From Streptomyces djakartensis (GTDB taxonomy: Bacteria > Actinomycetota > Actinomycetes > Streptomycetales > Streptomycetaceae), in assembly GCF_014651075.1 (NCBI RefSeq), contig NZ_BMWE01000001.1, forward strand, positions 372,001-436,000: a stretch of DNA of 64,000 nucleotides, read 5' to 3'. This document shows, piece by piece, positions 33,760 to 43,157 of this stretch. The notes beneath the pieces were generated by a model that did not search any database, had not been told where the DNA came from, and worked only from the letters and a program-made list of their open reading frames with translations. The position numbers were made by a program, and so were the translations under genes. Every line of letters begins with the position of its first letter. Positions within the stretch are counted from its first letter, which is position 1.

Positions 33760-34133
33760 ACCCGCATTCGTGGGACAGACGTACGCCCTCCTCTCACCCG
33801 TCCGGCGCGTGACCGCCCGCCGCGCCCCTCGTTGGTCCCGTTGTCCGTGCCAGCCAGGCGCGGGCCCGAGAGAACCACGCGTGGCTCACTGGAGTGATGA
33901 GACGTGCGGATCGTGCCGTGCGTCGTGGGACCTCGCTCCAGGGAAGTGACCGGACGGCAGGGGACAGCAGCCCGGTCACCCAAGAGAACGGCCGGCTCCG
34001 GGGACGCCCGGGGCCGGCCGGCGGACATCGCAGAAACGCACAGGCTTTCCCTGCCAGAGCTCGAGACCAGCGGCGCACCCCCCGGCGCCGTTTCCAGGCA
34101 CCGGCGCTGCCCTGACGTCGGTGCTGACCAGAG
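33760..34133. other. 374-bp intergenic region without a recognised gene
   Basis: No convincing ORF or RNA is seen. It contains a 10-bp palindrome CCACGCGTGG at 33875-33884 and several GC-rich inverted segments around 34000, but no matched family of structured RNA could be identified by eye. The terminator at 34134-34168 ends the leftward gene beyond it. Confidence 0.6.
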
Positions 34134-34168
34134 GAAGGGCCCCGCGGCTTCACCCCGCGGGGCCCTTC
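34134..34168 (-). terminator. 14-bp terminator hairpin downstream of the one-pass membrane protein gene
   Basis: GAAGGGCCCCGCGG (34134-34147) pairs perfectly with CCGCGGGGCCCTTC (34155-34168) around a 7-nt loop, 7 bp past the leftward stop codon at 34176. A very strong hairpin; it could also act on the plus strand. Confidence 0.8.
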
Positions 34169-34175
34169 GTTCCGC

Positions 34176-35309
34176 TCAGGTGCGGGTCACCGTCCCGCAG
34201 GAGTGGCCCTCGTCGAGACTCCGGCTGCGGTCGTACGGGTCGGTCGTCGGGCCGGCGGGATCGGGCCCGCGGTCCCCGCTCGACGGGAACTGCGGATGCA
34301 GGTAGCCGTCATCGACGTCGCAGGCGGTGTTGCCGACCTCCTCGTCGTAGTTCAGGACGACCAGCCGGCCGGGAGTGGTCCGGTAGCGGGCGGGGTCGGC
34401 GAGTTCCACGTCCAGGACGCGGCGGACGATGGTGCGGGTGACCTCGGTGGACCCGTCCGCGCGGCTGACCGGGTAGACGAAGGTGTAGTCGGCGTGCACG
34501 GCCACGCCCCCGTGCGAGCCCTTCCCGAACGTCATGCGCCCGCGCGTCTTGATCACGTCCCCGACCAGCCGTATCTCGTCGGGGTCGAACCGGGTGAACA
34601 GGGTCAACGGGTCGTGCTCGCGGCTGGGTGACCGCAGGGCGGTGTCGAAACGGTCGAGGATCTCCGGCTGCTCGGGGTCCAGCACGGACAGCGCGGCCTC
34701 GGGGCGTTCGCCCCGCACCGTCCCCGGGTCGAGGTTGGCGGCGATCAGCAGCTTCCTCGTGAGCTTCAGCGCCTGCTCCACCCGGCCCTTGGGGACCGCG
34801 CCGACGGCCTTCGCCCCGGGCAGGACGATGCCCGCCTCGCCGTCGGCCCAGCGCAGAGCCGGGGAACCGGCGAACGGCTCGTCCAGGGTGGGCGTTTCGG
34901 GGTCCGAGGCCCCGGGCGGCGCGGTGGGCGCGGTGGTCTCGTCGGGCAGGGGGGAAGCCGCGGCGGCCCGGGACTCCCCCGTGCCGAAGGGGTCACCGGG
35001 CAACAAGGACGGCTTCAGGGCCACCAGTGCCACGGCGACGGCGACGGGCACGCCGAGCGCGGCCCACAGCTTGCGGCGCCGGGCGGACCGTCCGTTCATC
35101 TCCAGGGAGGGACCGGTGCGCCACCCGGGAGGCAGCTCACCCCTGGCCTCCTGCTCACGCAGTCGCTCCGTCACCATGCGCGCCCGCGCGGACGGTTCCT
35201 TCGGGGCTGAGGCACGGATGTCCCGCTCGGTGTCGCGGGTGAACTGCTCCCAGACGTCGTCGGGGATCTCCGAGGCCGATGGCTGATCATCGGACGGCTT
35301 GTCAGACAC
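34176..35309 (-). CDS. one-pass membrane protein with extracytoplasmic domain, unknown function
   Basis: A 377-residue protein. The N-terminus (MSDKPSDDQPSASEIPDDVWEQ begins the reading) is acidic and cytoplasmic, followed by RARMVTERLREQEARG and the single transmembrane helix LWAALGVPVAVAVALVALKP at about residues 79-98. A Pro/Thr-rich linker and an alpha/beta-like domain of about 230 residues follow, ending in SCGTVTRT. The start at GTG 35309 has only a weak upstream ribosome binding site. No domain is recognised. It is divergent from the wall-anchored protein gene with 214 bp between. Confidence 0.75.
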   Translation of the reverse strand: MSDKPSDDQPSASEIPDDVWEQFTRDTERDIRASAPKEPSARARMVTERLREQEARGELPPGWRTGPSLEMNGRSARRRKLWAALGVPVAVAVALVALKPSLLPGDPFGTGESRAAAASPLPDETTAPTAPPGASDPETPTLDEPFAGSPALRWADGEAGIVLPGAKAVGAVPKGRVEQALKLTRKLLIAANLDPGTVRGERPEAALSVLDPEQPEILDRFDTALRSPSREHDPLTLFTRFDPDEIRLVGDVIKTRGRMTFGKGSHGGVAVHADYTFVYPVSRADGSTEVTRTIVRRVLDVELADPARYRTTPGRLVVLNYDEEVGNTACDVDDGYLHPQFPSSGDRGPDPAGPTTDPYDRSRSLDEGHSCGTVTRT

Positions 35310-35523
35310 GAGATACAGATCCAAGCAAGCGGTGAGCGCGTTCACAAGAAGGCCTTGAATGTGACTCAGAACACATAAGAATTCCGTGAATGCCAGGGCA
35401 ACCATTCACAGGTTTCACGGATCAAACCTGCCGAACCAAGGGCCACACCCGCGCCCCACACGCGGAGGCCTCCCCCAGAGTTCGTACCGCAGCCCGTGGT
35501 ACGCCGGACTTTCCGAGGTCTTC

Positions 35524-36510
35524 ATGAAGCTTCGCCGCGCAATGGCAGCAGCGGCCGCTACGGCGGTCATAGCCCCGGTCGCACTGCTCGCGGCGCCGGC
35601 CGCGTACGCGAGCGACGAGACGTCGCCCGCGCCGAGCACGTCCGTGAGCGAGTCGGCTTCCGAGACGACGCCTCCGCCGAGCACCTCCGCGCCCGAGACG
35701 ACGCCTCCGCCGAGCACCTCCGCCCCGGAGACCACGCCTCCGCCGAGCACCTCCGCGCCCGAGACGACGCCCCCGGCGAGCACCTCCGCGAGCCCGTCCT
35801 CCCCGGCGCCGACCACTTCTGAGCCCGAGTCCCCGGAGCCCGAGCCGTCCGCGTGCAAGGACACCAAGGTCGATGTCAGCATCAACGGCCTGCCCGGCAA
35901 GATCTCGGCGGGCAGCGGCTGGCACAAGTTCTCGCTGAACGTGCTCAACAATTCCGACTCCACGCTCAACGACCTCGACTTCTTCGCCGGGGCCTCCGCC
36001 GACAAGAACGGCGAGGACCTGTTCACCAGCAAGCAGGTCCAGCTCCAGGCCTGGGACCCCCAGGACAAGACCTGGGTCGACCTCGACGCGGGCGGCTACG
36101 CGGTCGGGTACGTCGGCTACACCGACGAGCTGAAGCCCGACTACGAGGTCGACATCCCGATGCGCCTCAACGTCAAGAAGTCCGCCCCGGTCGGTGCCGG
36201 CTTCTCGCTCGGCGCGACGATCTACGGTGACAGCGACGCCGAGTGCACCGGCTTCGGCCAGATCTCCTACAAGTTCCAGATCGTCGCCGCCGGCACGGAC
36301 ACCGAGGGCACCAAGCCGCAGGAAGGCGGCAAGGCGCCGGTCACCGACACGAAGCCGAGCGGCAACACGCCGGAGGTCACCGGCAGCCTCGCCGAGACCG
36401 GCTCCAGCTCCGCCCTGCCGGTGATCGGCCTCGTCGGCGGTGCCGCGGTCGTCGCCGGTGCCGGTGCGATCTTCGTGGTGCGCCGTCGCAAGGCCGGTAC
36501 GGAGGCGTAA
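35524..36510 (+). CDS. LAETG-anchored cell-wall surface protein
   Basis: A 328-residue exported protein. A signal peptide (MKLRRAMAAAAATAVIAPVA, cleavage after AAPAAYA) leads into a Thr/Pro/Ser region with four copies of the TTPPPSTSAPE-type unit (about 35-105) and a folded domain beginning ACKDTKVDVSINGLPGK. The C-terminus has the sorting motif LAETG, a hydrophobic helix (ALPVIGLVGGAAVVAGAGAI) and the basic tail RRRKAGTEA. In Streptomyces, class E sortases cut LAXTG between T and G. No sortase gene lies in this window. GAGG precedes the ATG. The tandem Pro/Thr unit is encoded by near-identical DNA repeats and may vary in copy number. Confidence 0.88.
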   Translation: MKLRRAMAAAAATAVIAPVALLAAPAAYASDETSPAPSTSVSESASETTPPPSTSAPETTPPPSTSAPETTPPPSTSAPETTPPASTSASPSSPAPTTSEPESPEPEPSACKDTKVDVSINGLPGKISAGSGWHKFSLNVLNNSDSTLNDLDFFAGASADKNGEDLFTSKQVQLQAWDPQDKTWVDLDAGGYAVGYVGYTDELKPDYEVDIPMRLNVKKSAPVGAGFSLGATIYGDSDAECTGFGQISYKFQIVAAGTDTEGTKPQEGGKAPVTDTKPSGNTPEVTGSLAETGSSSALPVIGLVGGAAVVAGAGAIFVVRRRKAGTEA

Positions 36511-36522
36511 GACGCCCCCGTA

Positions 36523-36562
36523 GGGCTCGACGGGGCTCGACGGGGCTCAACAGGGCTCGATC
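36523..36562. repeat. four tandem 10-bp units after the LAETG gene
   Basis: GGGCTCGACG, GGGCTCGACG, GGGCTCAACA, GGGCTCGATC in direct tandem, starting 13 bp after the stop at 36510. Simple decaying tandem repeat in the 3' untranslated region. Confidence 0.85.
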
Positions 36563-36584
36563 GGCCAGAGCTTGACGCAAGAAC

Positions 36585-36624
36585 AAGAGGGACCTGTGCT
36601 CGGAGGGGGGCGCAGGTCCCTCTT
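36585..36624. terminator. bidirectional terminator between LAETG gene and GMC oxidoreductase
   Basis: AAGAGGGACCTG (36585-36596) pairs with CAGGTCCCTCTT (36613-36624); the right side is followed by TCTGTTGTG. Serves both convergent genes. Confidence 0.8.
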
Positions 36625-36645
36625 CTGTTGTGTCACGGGTTGCGG

Positions 36646-38433
36646 TTACTTCTTCGGCGGCACCGCCGGCATGCCCAGGAACGGCAGCCGCAGCGCGCCG
36701 AACGCGTCCGCCGGAACAGCCGGGGACTTGGGCTCGACCGGCTGGAGCCGCTCGTAGGCAGCGCCCTGCCCGGGCCGCGGGTCGGGCTCGCCCTTGTTGG
36801 GCCAGAACGACATGGCCCGCTCGGCCTGGGCGGTGATGGTGAGGGACGGATTGACGCCCAGGTTCGCCGAGACCGCGGCGCCGTCGACCACCGAGATACC
36901 GGGGTGGCCGTAGAGGCGGTGGTACGGATCGAGCACGCCGGTCTCACGGGAGGCGCCGATCGGGCAGCCGCCCAGGAAGTGGGCGGTGAGCGGAGTGCCC
37001 ATCAGTTCGCCTACGTTCGAGCCCGGGAAGCCGTTGATCTCCGCGGCGAGCGCCGACGCGCCCTCCGTGGCGGCCTTGATCTGCTTGGGATTGGGGGCGC
37101 CGTGGCCCTGCCGGGCGGTGAGCAGGCCCCGGCCGACTCCGGACGGTTTCAGGTACGTCGTCAGGGAGTTGTCCAGCGACTGCATCACCAGGCCGATGAT
37201 GGTCCGCTCCGACCAGCGGCGGTTGGACAGGGAGCGCAGCACCAGCAAGGGGTGTTTCGCCGCGTGGGCGAGGAATCCCAGGACCCGTGAGCTGCCCGGG
37301 CCGGTCCCCGCGTACGGGACCTGGAGGATGGACAGGCCGCCCATCGAGTTGGAGCCCTTGCCGTAGCGGACCGGCTCGATGTGGGTGTTCTCGTCGGGAT
37401 GGATCGAGGACGTGATGGCCACGCCCCGGGTGAAGTCGGCCTTCGGGGCACCGTGGGCCTTGCGGTAGCGGCGGTCGTCGGTCTGGGCGCCGACCAGGGC
37501 CTCGGAGTTGGAGCGGGTCAGCTCACCCAGCCTGTCCGAGAGGTACGGCAACTGGCCGCCCGCCTTCATACGGTGGAGCAGTGTCTGGGTGCCGTACGTG
37601 CCGGCGGCGAGGACGACCTTGCGGGCGGTGTACGTCCGGCCCTTCCCCTTGCGGCGGTCGTCGGTGGGGAGGGTGGCGACCGCGTAGCCGCCGCGCGAGT
37701 CGTCGGTGACCGAGACGACCGTGGTGAGCGGGTGGACGACCGCGCCGGCCTTCTCGGCGAGGTACAGGTAGTTCTCGTTGAGGGTGTTCTTCGCGCCGTG
37801 ACGGCACCCGGTCATGCACTCGCCGCACTCCGCGCAGGCCCTGCGGGCCGGTCCCGCCCCGCCGAAGTACGGATCGGGCACCTCCTGGCCCGGCTTCGCC
37901 TTCGCCGTCCCGTCCGCGTCCTCGCCGTCGCCGAAGAACACGCCGACCGGGGCGAGGTGGAAGGAGTCGCCGCAGCCCATCCGCTCCGCGGCGGCCTTCA
38001 GGTGCACGTCGGAGGGGGTCATGGTCGGGTTGAGCCGCACGCCGAGCATGCGGCGGGCCTGGTCGTAGTACGGCTTCAGCTCGTCCTGCCAGTCGGTGAT
38101 GTCCCGCCACTGCGGGTCCTCGAAGAACGGCTTCGGCGGGACGTAGAGGGTGTTGGCGTAGTTGAGGGAGCCGCCGCCCACGCCCGCACCCGCCAGGACC
38201 ATGACATTGCCGAGCAGGTGGATGCGCTGGATGCCGTACATGCCGAGTTTCGGCGCCCAGAGGTAGTTCCTGAGGTCCCAGGAGTTCTTGGGGAGGGACT
38301 CCCGGGTGAAGCGGCGGCCGGCTTCCAGGACGCCGACCCTGTAGTTCTTCTCCGTGAGGCGCAGGGCGGTGACGGACCCGCCGAAGCCGGAGCCCACGAC
38401 GATGACGTCGTAGTCGTAATCGTCTTGAGGCAC
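36646..38433 (-). CDS. GMC family oxidoreductase (ChoD-like)
   Basis: A 595-residue FAD-dependent oxidoreductase of the glucose-methanol-choline family. The N-terminal FAD motif is VVGSGFGGSVTALRL, and GVGGGSLNYANTLYVP is the second FAD-contact segment. The Cys cluster CAECGECMTGCRHGAKNTL is shared with the cholesterol-oxidase-like subgroup (ChoD) found near guaB/guaA in mycobacteria. The substrate is likely a sterol or other alcohol but is not proved. It is followed by an aldehyde dehydrogenase gene upstream on the same strand, with a gap of 72 bp, so an alcohol-then-aldehyde oxidation unit is possible. Confidence 0.88.
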   Translation of the reverse strand: MPQDDYDYDVIVVGSGFGGSVTALRLTEKNYRVGVLEAGRRFTRESLPKNSWDLRNYLWAPKLGMYGIQRIHLLGNVMVLAGAGVGGGSLNYANTLYVPPKPFFEDPQWRDITDWQDELKPYYDQARRMLGVRLNPTMTPSDVHLKAAAERMGCGDSFHLAPVGVFFGDGEDADGTAKAKPGQEVPDPYFGGAGPARRACAECGECMTGCRHGAKNTLNENYLYLAEKAGAVVHPLTTVVSVTDDSRGGYAVATLPTDDRRKGKGRTYTARKVVLAAGTYGTQTLLHRMKAGGQLPYLSDRLGELTRSNSEALVGAQTDDRRYRKAHGAPKADFTRGVAITSSIHPDENTHIEPVRYGKGSNSMGGLSILQVPYAGTGPGSSRVLGFLAHAAKHPLLVLRSLSNRRWSERTIIGLVMQSLDNSLTTYLKPSGVGRGLLTARQGHGAPNPKQIKAATEGASALAAEINGFPGSNVGELMGTPLTAHFLGGCPIGASRETGVLDPYHRLYGHPGISVVDGAAVSANLGVNPSLTITAQAERAMSFWPNKGEPDPRPGQGAAYERLQPVEPKSPAVPADAFGALRLPFLGMPAVPPKK

Positions 38434-38505
38434 GTGTTCTCCTCGTTGAGTGTCGCGTGCGGGCCGTCGGCGGTTGATCGCGCGGTTCCCCGCGCCCCTA
38501 GGGCA

Positions 38506-40134
38506 TCACCGGAACCGGAATGCCTTCATCAGGCGGAGACTGCGGCTCATGAACTTGGCGTACTTCTCGTCGTCCATGCCCAGGGAAGGAGCCATCGGCA
38601 GGACACGCTGGTGGGCGATCGTCTGGGCCTCGGTGTACTTGAGGATGCCCTCGGAGCCGTGGCGGCGGCCGAGGCCGGAGTCCTTCATGCCGCCCATGGG
38701 GGACTGGGCGCTGCCGTAGGCGGGGGCGTAGCCGTCGTTGATGTTGACCGTGCCGGTGCGCAGGCGGGAGGCCACCTCGTGGCCGCGGCGGGCGTTCTTC
38801 GTCCAGACCGAGGAGTTCAGGCCGTAGGCCGTGGCGTTGGCGCGTTCGATGACCTCGTCCTCGTCCTTGAAGCGGTAGACCGAGACGACCGGGCCGAAGG
38901 TCTCCTCCGCACAGACGGACATGTCGGTGCCGACCCCGTCGAGGATCGTGGGCTCGAAGAAGTACGGGCCGATGTCCGGGCGGGCCACGCCGCCCGCGAG
39001 GACCTTCGCGCCCTTGGCGACGGCTTCCTCGACGTGCCGTGTGACGGTCTCCAACTGGCGTTCGCCGACCAGGGATCCCATGTCGGCGCCGTACGCCAGG
39101 GAGGTGCCGAGGCGCATGGCCTTCGTGCGGGCGGCGAAGCGCTCCAGGAAGGCGTCCGCGATCGACTCGTGGACGTAGAGCCGCTCGACGGAGATGCAGA
39201 GCTGGCCGGCCGAGGAGAAGCAGGCGCGGACCGCTCCGGCAGCGGCCTTCTCGATGTCGGCGTCCTCCAGTACCAGCATGGCGTTCTTGCCGCCGAGCTC
39301 GAGGGAGACTCCGACCAGCCGGGCGGCGGCGCCCTGGGCGACCTCGCGGCCGGTGCGGGTGGAGCCGGTGAACGAGACGTAGTCGGCGTGGCGGACGACT
39401 TCGGGGCCGATCACGGGGCCGTCCCCGAGGACGACCTGGAAGACGTCGGCGGGCAGACCGGCCTCGATGAGCAGGTCACGGGCCCACAGGGCGGTCAGGC
39501 AGGTCTCGGTGTCCGGCTTCATGACGACCGCGTTGCCCGCGGCGAAGGCCGGGAGCGCGTCACCGGCCGACAGCTCCAACGGGTAGTTCCAGGGGGCGAT
39601 CTGGCCCACGACTCCGCGCGGATGGCGCAGCTCGGTCACCTTGGTGAGGGCCGGCACGGCACCGGCGTGCCGCTTGGGGCTGAGGTAGGCGGGGGCCTTG
39701 CGGCCGTAGTGCCGGGCGGCGACCGCGACGGCCTGGACCTCCTCGTGGGCGTGCAGCCGGGCCTTGCCGGTCTCCAGCTGGATCAGGTCCAGCACCTCGG
39801 CCTGGCGCTCCAGCACCAGGTCGTGGAAGCGGAGCAGGACGGCGGCACGCTGCCGTACCGGGGTCCGCGCCCACACGGCCTGGGCGGTGCGGGCCATGTC
39901 GAAGGCCTTCGCCACGTCCTCGGGCGTCGACTCGGGGAGGTCGGCCAGTCGCTCACCGGTGAACGGCGTGTGGTTGGCCGTCCGGCCGGAGCCGACCACA
40001 CCCTTGGTGAGCTGGGCGACCAGCTCGGGGGTGACCACGTCGTCGGCGGTGCGGGCGCCCTGCGGGGCAGGGGCGAGGGGGTTGGTTCCGGCCTGTGCCG
40101 TGCCGGGCTTCTCCGGGGCGTGCGCGTCCGTCAT
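38506..40134 (-). CDS. succinic semialdehyde dehydrogenase (NAD(P)-dependent aldehyde dehydrogenase)
   Basis: A 542-residue aldehyde dehydrogenase. The catalytic Cys is in GQLCISVER, the general base Glu in SLELGGKNAML, and the NAD-binding fold in the N-terminal part. Homologues with this N-terminal extension are annotated as succinic semialdehyde dehydrogenase in Streptomyces. The ATG at 40134 lies before MTDAHAPEKPGT. It precedes the GMC oxidoreductase by 72 bp on the same strand, probably co-transcribed. Confidence 0.85.
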   Translation of the reverse strand: MTDAHAPEKPGTAQAGTNPLAPAPQGARTADDVVTPELVAQLTKGVVGSGRTANHTPFTGERLADLPESTPEDVAKAFDMARTAQAVWARTPVRQRAAVLLRFHDLVLERQAEVLDLIQLETGKARLHAHEEVQAVAVAARHYGRKAPAYLSPKRHAGAVPALTKVTELRHPRGVVGQIAPWNYPLELSAGDALPAFAAGNAVVMKPDTETCLTALWARDLLIEAGLPADVFQVVLGDGPVIGPEVVRHADYVSFTGSTRTGREVAQGAAARLVGVSLELGGKNAMLVLEDADIEKAAAGAVRACFSSAGQLCISVERLYVHESIADAFLERFAARTKAMRLGTSLAYGADMGSLVGERQLETVTRHVEEAVAKGAKVLAGGVARPDIGPYFFEPTILDGVGTDMSVCAEETFGPVVSVYRFKDEDEVIERANATAYGLNSSVWTKNARRGHEVASRLRTGTVNINDGYAPAYGSAQSPMGGMKDSGLGRRHGSEGILKYTEAQTIAHQRVLPMAPSLGMDDEKYAKFMSRSLRLMKAFRFR

Positions 40135-40282
40135 GAGGCGCAGGGTATGCCGCGGGCGGAGCCTTTGGGTACCCGTCGGTAATACGGCTTCACCGAGTAC
40201 CCACACACCGCCAGTGGCTGCTGGCAAAGAATGGCCTGATCAGGGCGTTGTCCGGCGGTCCGAGGCGGCCGGGTGGTGTGAT

Positions 40283-41899
40283 TCAGCCTTTTACGATCCC
40301 GAGCCGGTCCCGGGCGCCCCGGAAGACCGAGGTGCCCTCCTTCTCCTCCGGCGTGCCCCTGGCCATGTCGACGCGCAGTTCGTACATGCGGTCGTCGTCG
40401 GTGCGGACCACCGCCCGCATGACCCGCCTGGCGGCACCGCCGCGGTCGTACGTGGTGTCGGCGAGGGCGGCTTCGTAGCCCTGGACCGTGGTGCGGGTGG
40501 GCCGCTTGTGCGCCTTCCCCGCCTGGTCCAGCGGCGATCCGGGCGCCTTGTCCCACATGAGGAGGCGGACCTGGATCGTGCCGCCGCGTTCGTCGCCGTA
40601 GAGCACCGTGCGGGGCTGGTCGGTCGCTTTGCCGGTCCTGCCGAGCGGGCGGTAGTGGCGCGGGAGGCGGAGTACGGCCGCCATGTCCGGCTCGGGGTGC
40701 GGGATCCAGGTGTCCGTCGTCTCGGCCGTTTCCGTCGCCTCGGCGGCTTGTTCGGCGGATTCCGCGCTGCTGGGGTCTCCGAGTTGGGTGGCGGCACCTA
40801 CGCCGCCGGCCAGCAGTGCGCTGAGGAGGGCGAGGGGGGCGGGGTGGAGGAGGCTGTGGCGTCTCGGCGGCTCGGGCGGCCCGTCGGCCGCGTCCGCGTG
40901 CGTTCCGGCGTCGGGGCCGGGGCCGGGGCCGGGCTCCTCCGCGGGTTTCCCGGCCGCTTCGGTCTCCTGGCCCCCCGCGGGTATCTCTTCCACGGGGGCG
41001 AGGGACAGTGGCCCCGCGACCGCCTGAAGCTCCTTCACGACCTCCTCGGCGTCCGGCCGCCGTTCGGGGTCCGGCACCAGCAGCCGTGCGATCAGCGGCC
41101 CGAGGGGGCCGGCCCGGAGCGGCTCGGGCGCCTCGGCGGCGAGGGCGGACCGGGACGTCGCAGGGCGGAACGGGGACTCGCCCTCGACGGCGGTGTACAG
41201 CAGGGCGCCCAGCGACCACAGGTCGGAGGCGGGCCCGGCGATCCGGCCGGACTTGCGCTCGGGGGCGACGAACTCCGGCGAACCCCCGAACGCCCCGCCC
41301 GCGGTGGAGGTCTCCTCCGCCCGCACCTGGGCGATGCCGAAGTCCGTGACGACGACCCGATCGTCCGGGCCCAGCAGCACGTTGGCGGGCTTCAGGTCCC
41401 GGTGCACGATGCCCACGGAGTGCGCGGCGCGCAGGGCACCGAGCACCGCGAGGCCGATACGGGCCGCTTCCCGGGCGTCGACAGGGCCGCGCCGGAGCCT
41501 CTCGTGCAGGGACTCGCCCCGCACCAGCTCCATGACGATCCAGGGGAGCCCGTCGAGCATCTCGGTCGCGTCGAGTTCGTCGGGGCCTTGGGGACCCAGG
41601 CGTTCGCCCTGCCGTACCGGCTCGACGACCACGTCGTGGATGGTGACGGCGGCGGGATGGTCGACCCGGGCGGCGGCACGGGCCTCGCGGTGCAGCCGGT
41701 GCGCCGCCCGCCGGTGGCCGTCGTCCTCCGGGTCACCCGGCAACCGCGGCTGCCTGACGGCGACTTCACGCCGCGCCAGCTCGTCGTGCGCCCACCAGAC
41801 GGTGCCCGATCCGCCGGAACCGATGCGCTCGACCAGCCGGTACCGCCCGCCGACCATCCGGCCCTGGGCGACGCCTGTCCCGCCCCCGTCGTTACTCAT
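40283..41899 (-). CDS. Ser/Thr protein kinase with altered beta-3 lysine and C-terminal sensor
   Basis: A 538-residue PknB-type kinase. The glycine loop is RIGSGGSGTVWW, but the ATP-binding motif reads VAVRQ instead of VAVK, placing Arg at residue 49 (codon at 41753-41755). HRDLKPANVLL and DFGIAQ are intact. A Gly/Pro-rich linker leads to a transmembrane helix (ALLSALLAGGVGAATQLG) and an extracytoplasmic domain with DTWIPHPEPDMAAVLRLP. The K-to-R change usually weakens or abolishes catalysis, so activity is doubtful. It is the last gene of a five-kinase leftward cluster. Confidence 0.9.
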   Translation of the reverse strand: MSNDGGGTGVAQGRMVGGRYRLVERIGSGGSGTVWWAHDELARREVAVRQPRLPGDPEDDGHRRAAHRLHREARAAARVDHPAAVTIHDVVVEPVRQGERLGPQGPDELDATEMLDGLPWIVMELVRGESLHERLRRGPVDAREAARIGLAVLGALRAAHSVGIVHRDLKPANVLLGPDDRVVVTDFGIAQVRAEETSTAGGAFGGSPEFVAPERKSGRIAGPASDLWSLGALLYTAVEGESPFRPATSRSALAAEAPEPLRAGPLGPLIARLLVPDPERRPDAEEVVKELQAVAGPLSLAPVEEIPAGGQETEAAGKPAEEPGPGPGPDAGTHADAADGPPEPPRRHSLLHPAPLALLSALLAGGVGAATQLGDPSSAESAEQAAEATETAETTDTWIPHPEPDMAAVLRLPRHYRPLGRTGKATDQPRTVLYGDERGGTIQVRLLMWDKAPGSPLDQAGKAHKRPTRTTVQGYEAALADTTYDRGGAARRVMRAVVRTDDDRMYELRVDMARGTPEEKEGTSVFRGARDRLGIVKG

Positions 41900-41957
41900 G
41901 ACCCATCAGTACCCCGCCGAACGCGACCTTGTCGAAGCGGGTCGCCGCCGGTCGTGT

Positions 41958-43157
41958 TCAGGGCGAGGCCGAGGCGGTGGCGGTCGTGGGTGCGGGAGCG
42001 CTCGGACTGTGTGTGCCCTGGGCGGACCGCTCGGCCGTGGGCGTGCGAGGCACCGAACTCGTGGGCGTGCGCCCGCCGTCCCCGGCACCCTCGTCCATGA
42101 GCAGCGCCGCCGCCGACACACCCGCCCCGGCCATCGCGGCGACCAGCAGCGCGGCCACGAGCACGCGCCGGGTGGGCTGGTGGAGGAATGGTTCGTCCTG
42201 GTGGTCCGGTCCGGGCGCCCCCGCCGGCGGCGCAGGCGCTTCCCGGTCCGTGCCGTCCTGGTGCCGTCCCCCGTGCGCGTCCGGCTCCGGCGGCGGGTAC
42301 CCGGGCGGCGGGACCTGCGGCGTACGCCCCGTGTCGAGGAACGCCCGGAGCATCCGCTCCGCCCGGTCCGCGTCCAGCCGCCGGTCCGGATCGCGTTCCA
42401 GCAGGCCCTGCACCACGGGCAGGAGCGGCGCGGCCTGGGCGGGTGGCCGGATGTCGCCGACGACGACCGCGTGCAGGATGCCGCCCAGCGAGTCCCGGTG
42501 GAACGGCGACTCGCCGCTGAGGGCCGCGCACATCAGCGCCCCCAGCGACCACAGGTCGGACTCGGGTCCCGTCCTGGCTCCGGACATGCGCTCGGGCGCG
42601 GTGTACTCGGGCGAGCCGACGAAGGAGTCGTTCTCGGTGAGCGTGGGGGCCCCGGCGACCTGGGCGATGCCGAAGTCGGTGAGGACGACCCGGTCGGTAC
42701 CGGCCTCCAGCAGCACGTTGTCGGGCTTGAGATCACGGTGCAGGACCCCGGCCGCGTGCGCGGCACGCAGCGCGCCCAGCAGGTCGACGGCGATGCGGGC
42801 GGCCTCGGCGGCGTCGACCGGGCCATGGCAGGCGACACGGTCGGCGAGCGAGCCGCCCTCGATCAGCTCCATGACGATGTAAGGGCGTTCGTCGTCCTCG
42901 ACGACATCGTGGACGACGATGATGTGCGGGTGGCTCAGCTGGGCGACGGCCCGTGCCTCGCGCAGCGTGCGGTCCCGCTGCCGGCGTGCGTCCGCCGCGG
43001 AGAGCGTTTCGTCGAAGGGGAGCTCCTTGACGGCCACGCCCCGGCCGAGCAGCTGGTCGGTCGCCCGCCAGACCACTCCCATGCCACCACGCCCGAGTCT
43101 GGCCTCGAGCCGGTAGCGGCCCGCGATGACACGGGTGTTGTGTCCCTCGGTCCCCAT
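41958..43157 (-). CDS. Ser/Thr protein kinase with transmembrane helix and short tail
   Basis: A 399-residue PknB-type kinase with the glycine loop RLGRGGMGVVWRA, VAVK at about 37-40, HRDLKPDNVLL and DFGIAQVAG. The APE-like segment is YTAPERMSG. A Pro-rich linker and one transmembrane helix (VLVAALLVAAMAGAGVSAAALL) are followed by a Ser/Thr/Pro-rich external tail of about 40 residues, so unlike its neighbours it has no folded sensor. The start at 43157 is chosen; an ATG 18 bp upstream is also possible. It is an autophosphorylating candidate in the tandem kinase cluster. Confidence 0.93.
   Translation of the reverse strand: MGTEGHNTRVIAGRYRLEARLGRGGMGVVWRATDQLLGRGVAVKELPFDETLSAADARRQRDRTLREARAVAQLSHPHIIVVHDVVEDDERPYIVMELIEGGSLADRVACHGPVDAAEAARIAVDLLGALRAAHAAGVLHRDLKPDNVLLEAGTDRVVLTDFGIAQVAGAPTLTENDSFVGSPEYTAPERMSGARTGPESDLWSLGALMCAALSGESPFHRDSLGGILHAVVVGDIRPPAQAAPLLPVVQGLLERDPDRRLDADRAERMLRAFLDTGRTPQVPPPGYPPPEPDAHGGRHQDGTDREAPAPPAGAPGPDHQDEPFLHQPTRRVLVAALLVAAMAGAGVSAAALLMDEGAGDGGRTPTSSVPRTPTAERSAQGTHSPSAPAPTTATASASP

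Noticed and set aside
33760..34133. known structured RNA in the gap after chorismate mutase
   Set aside because: Checked by eye against RNase P, tmRNA, 6S and 6C patterns; no conserved motif recognised.
37381..40182. 933-codon plus-strand open frame opposite GMC oxidoreductase and aldehyde dehydrogenase
   Set aside because: Antisense of two well-identified genes; Gly/Val/Asp/Arg-rich composition typical of a shadow frame.
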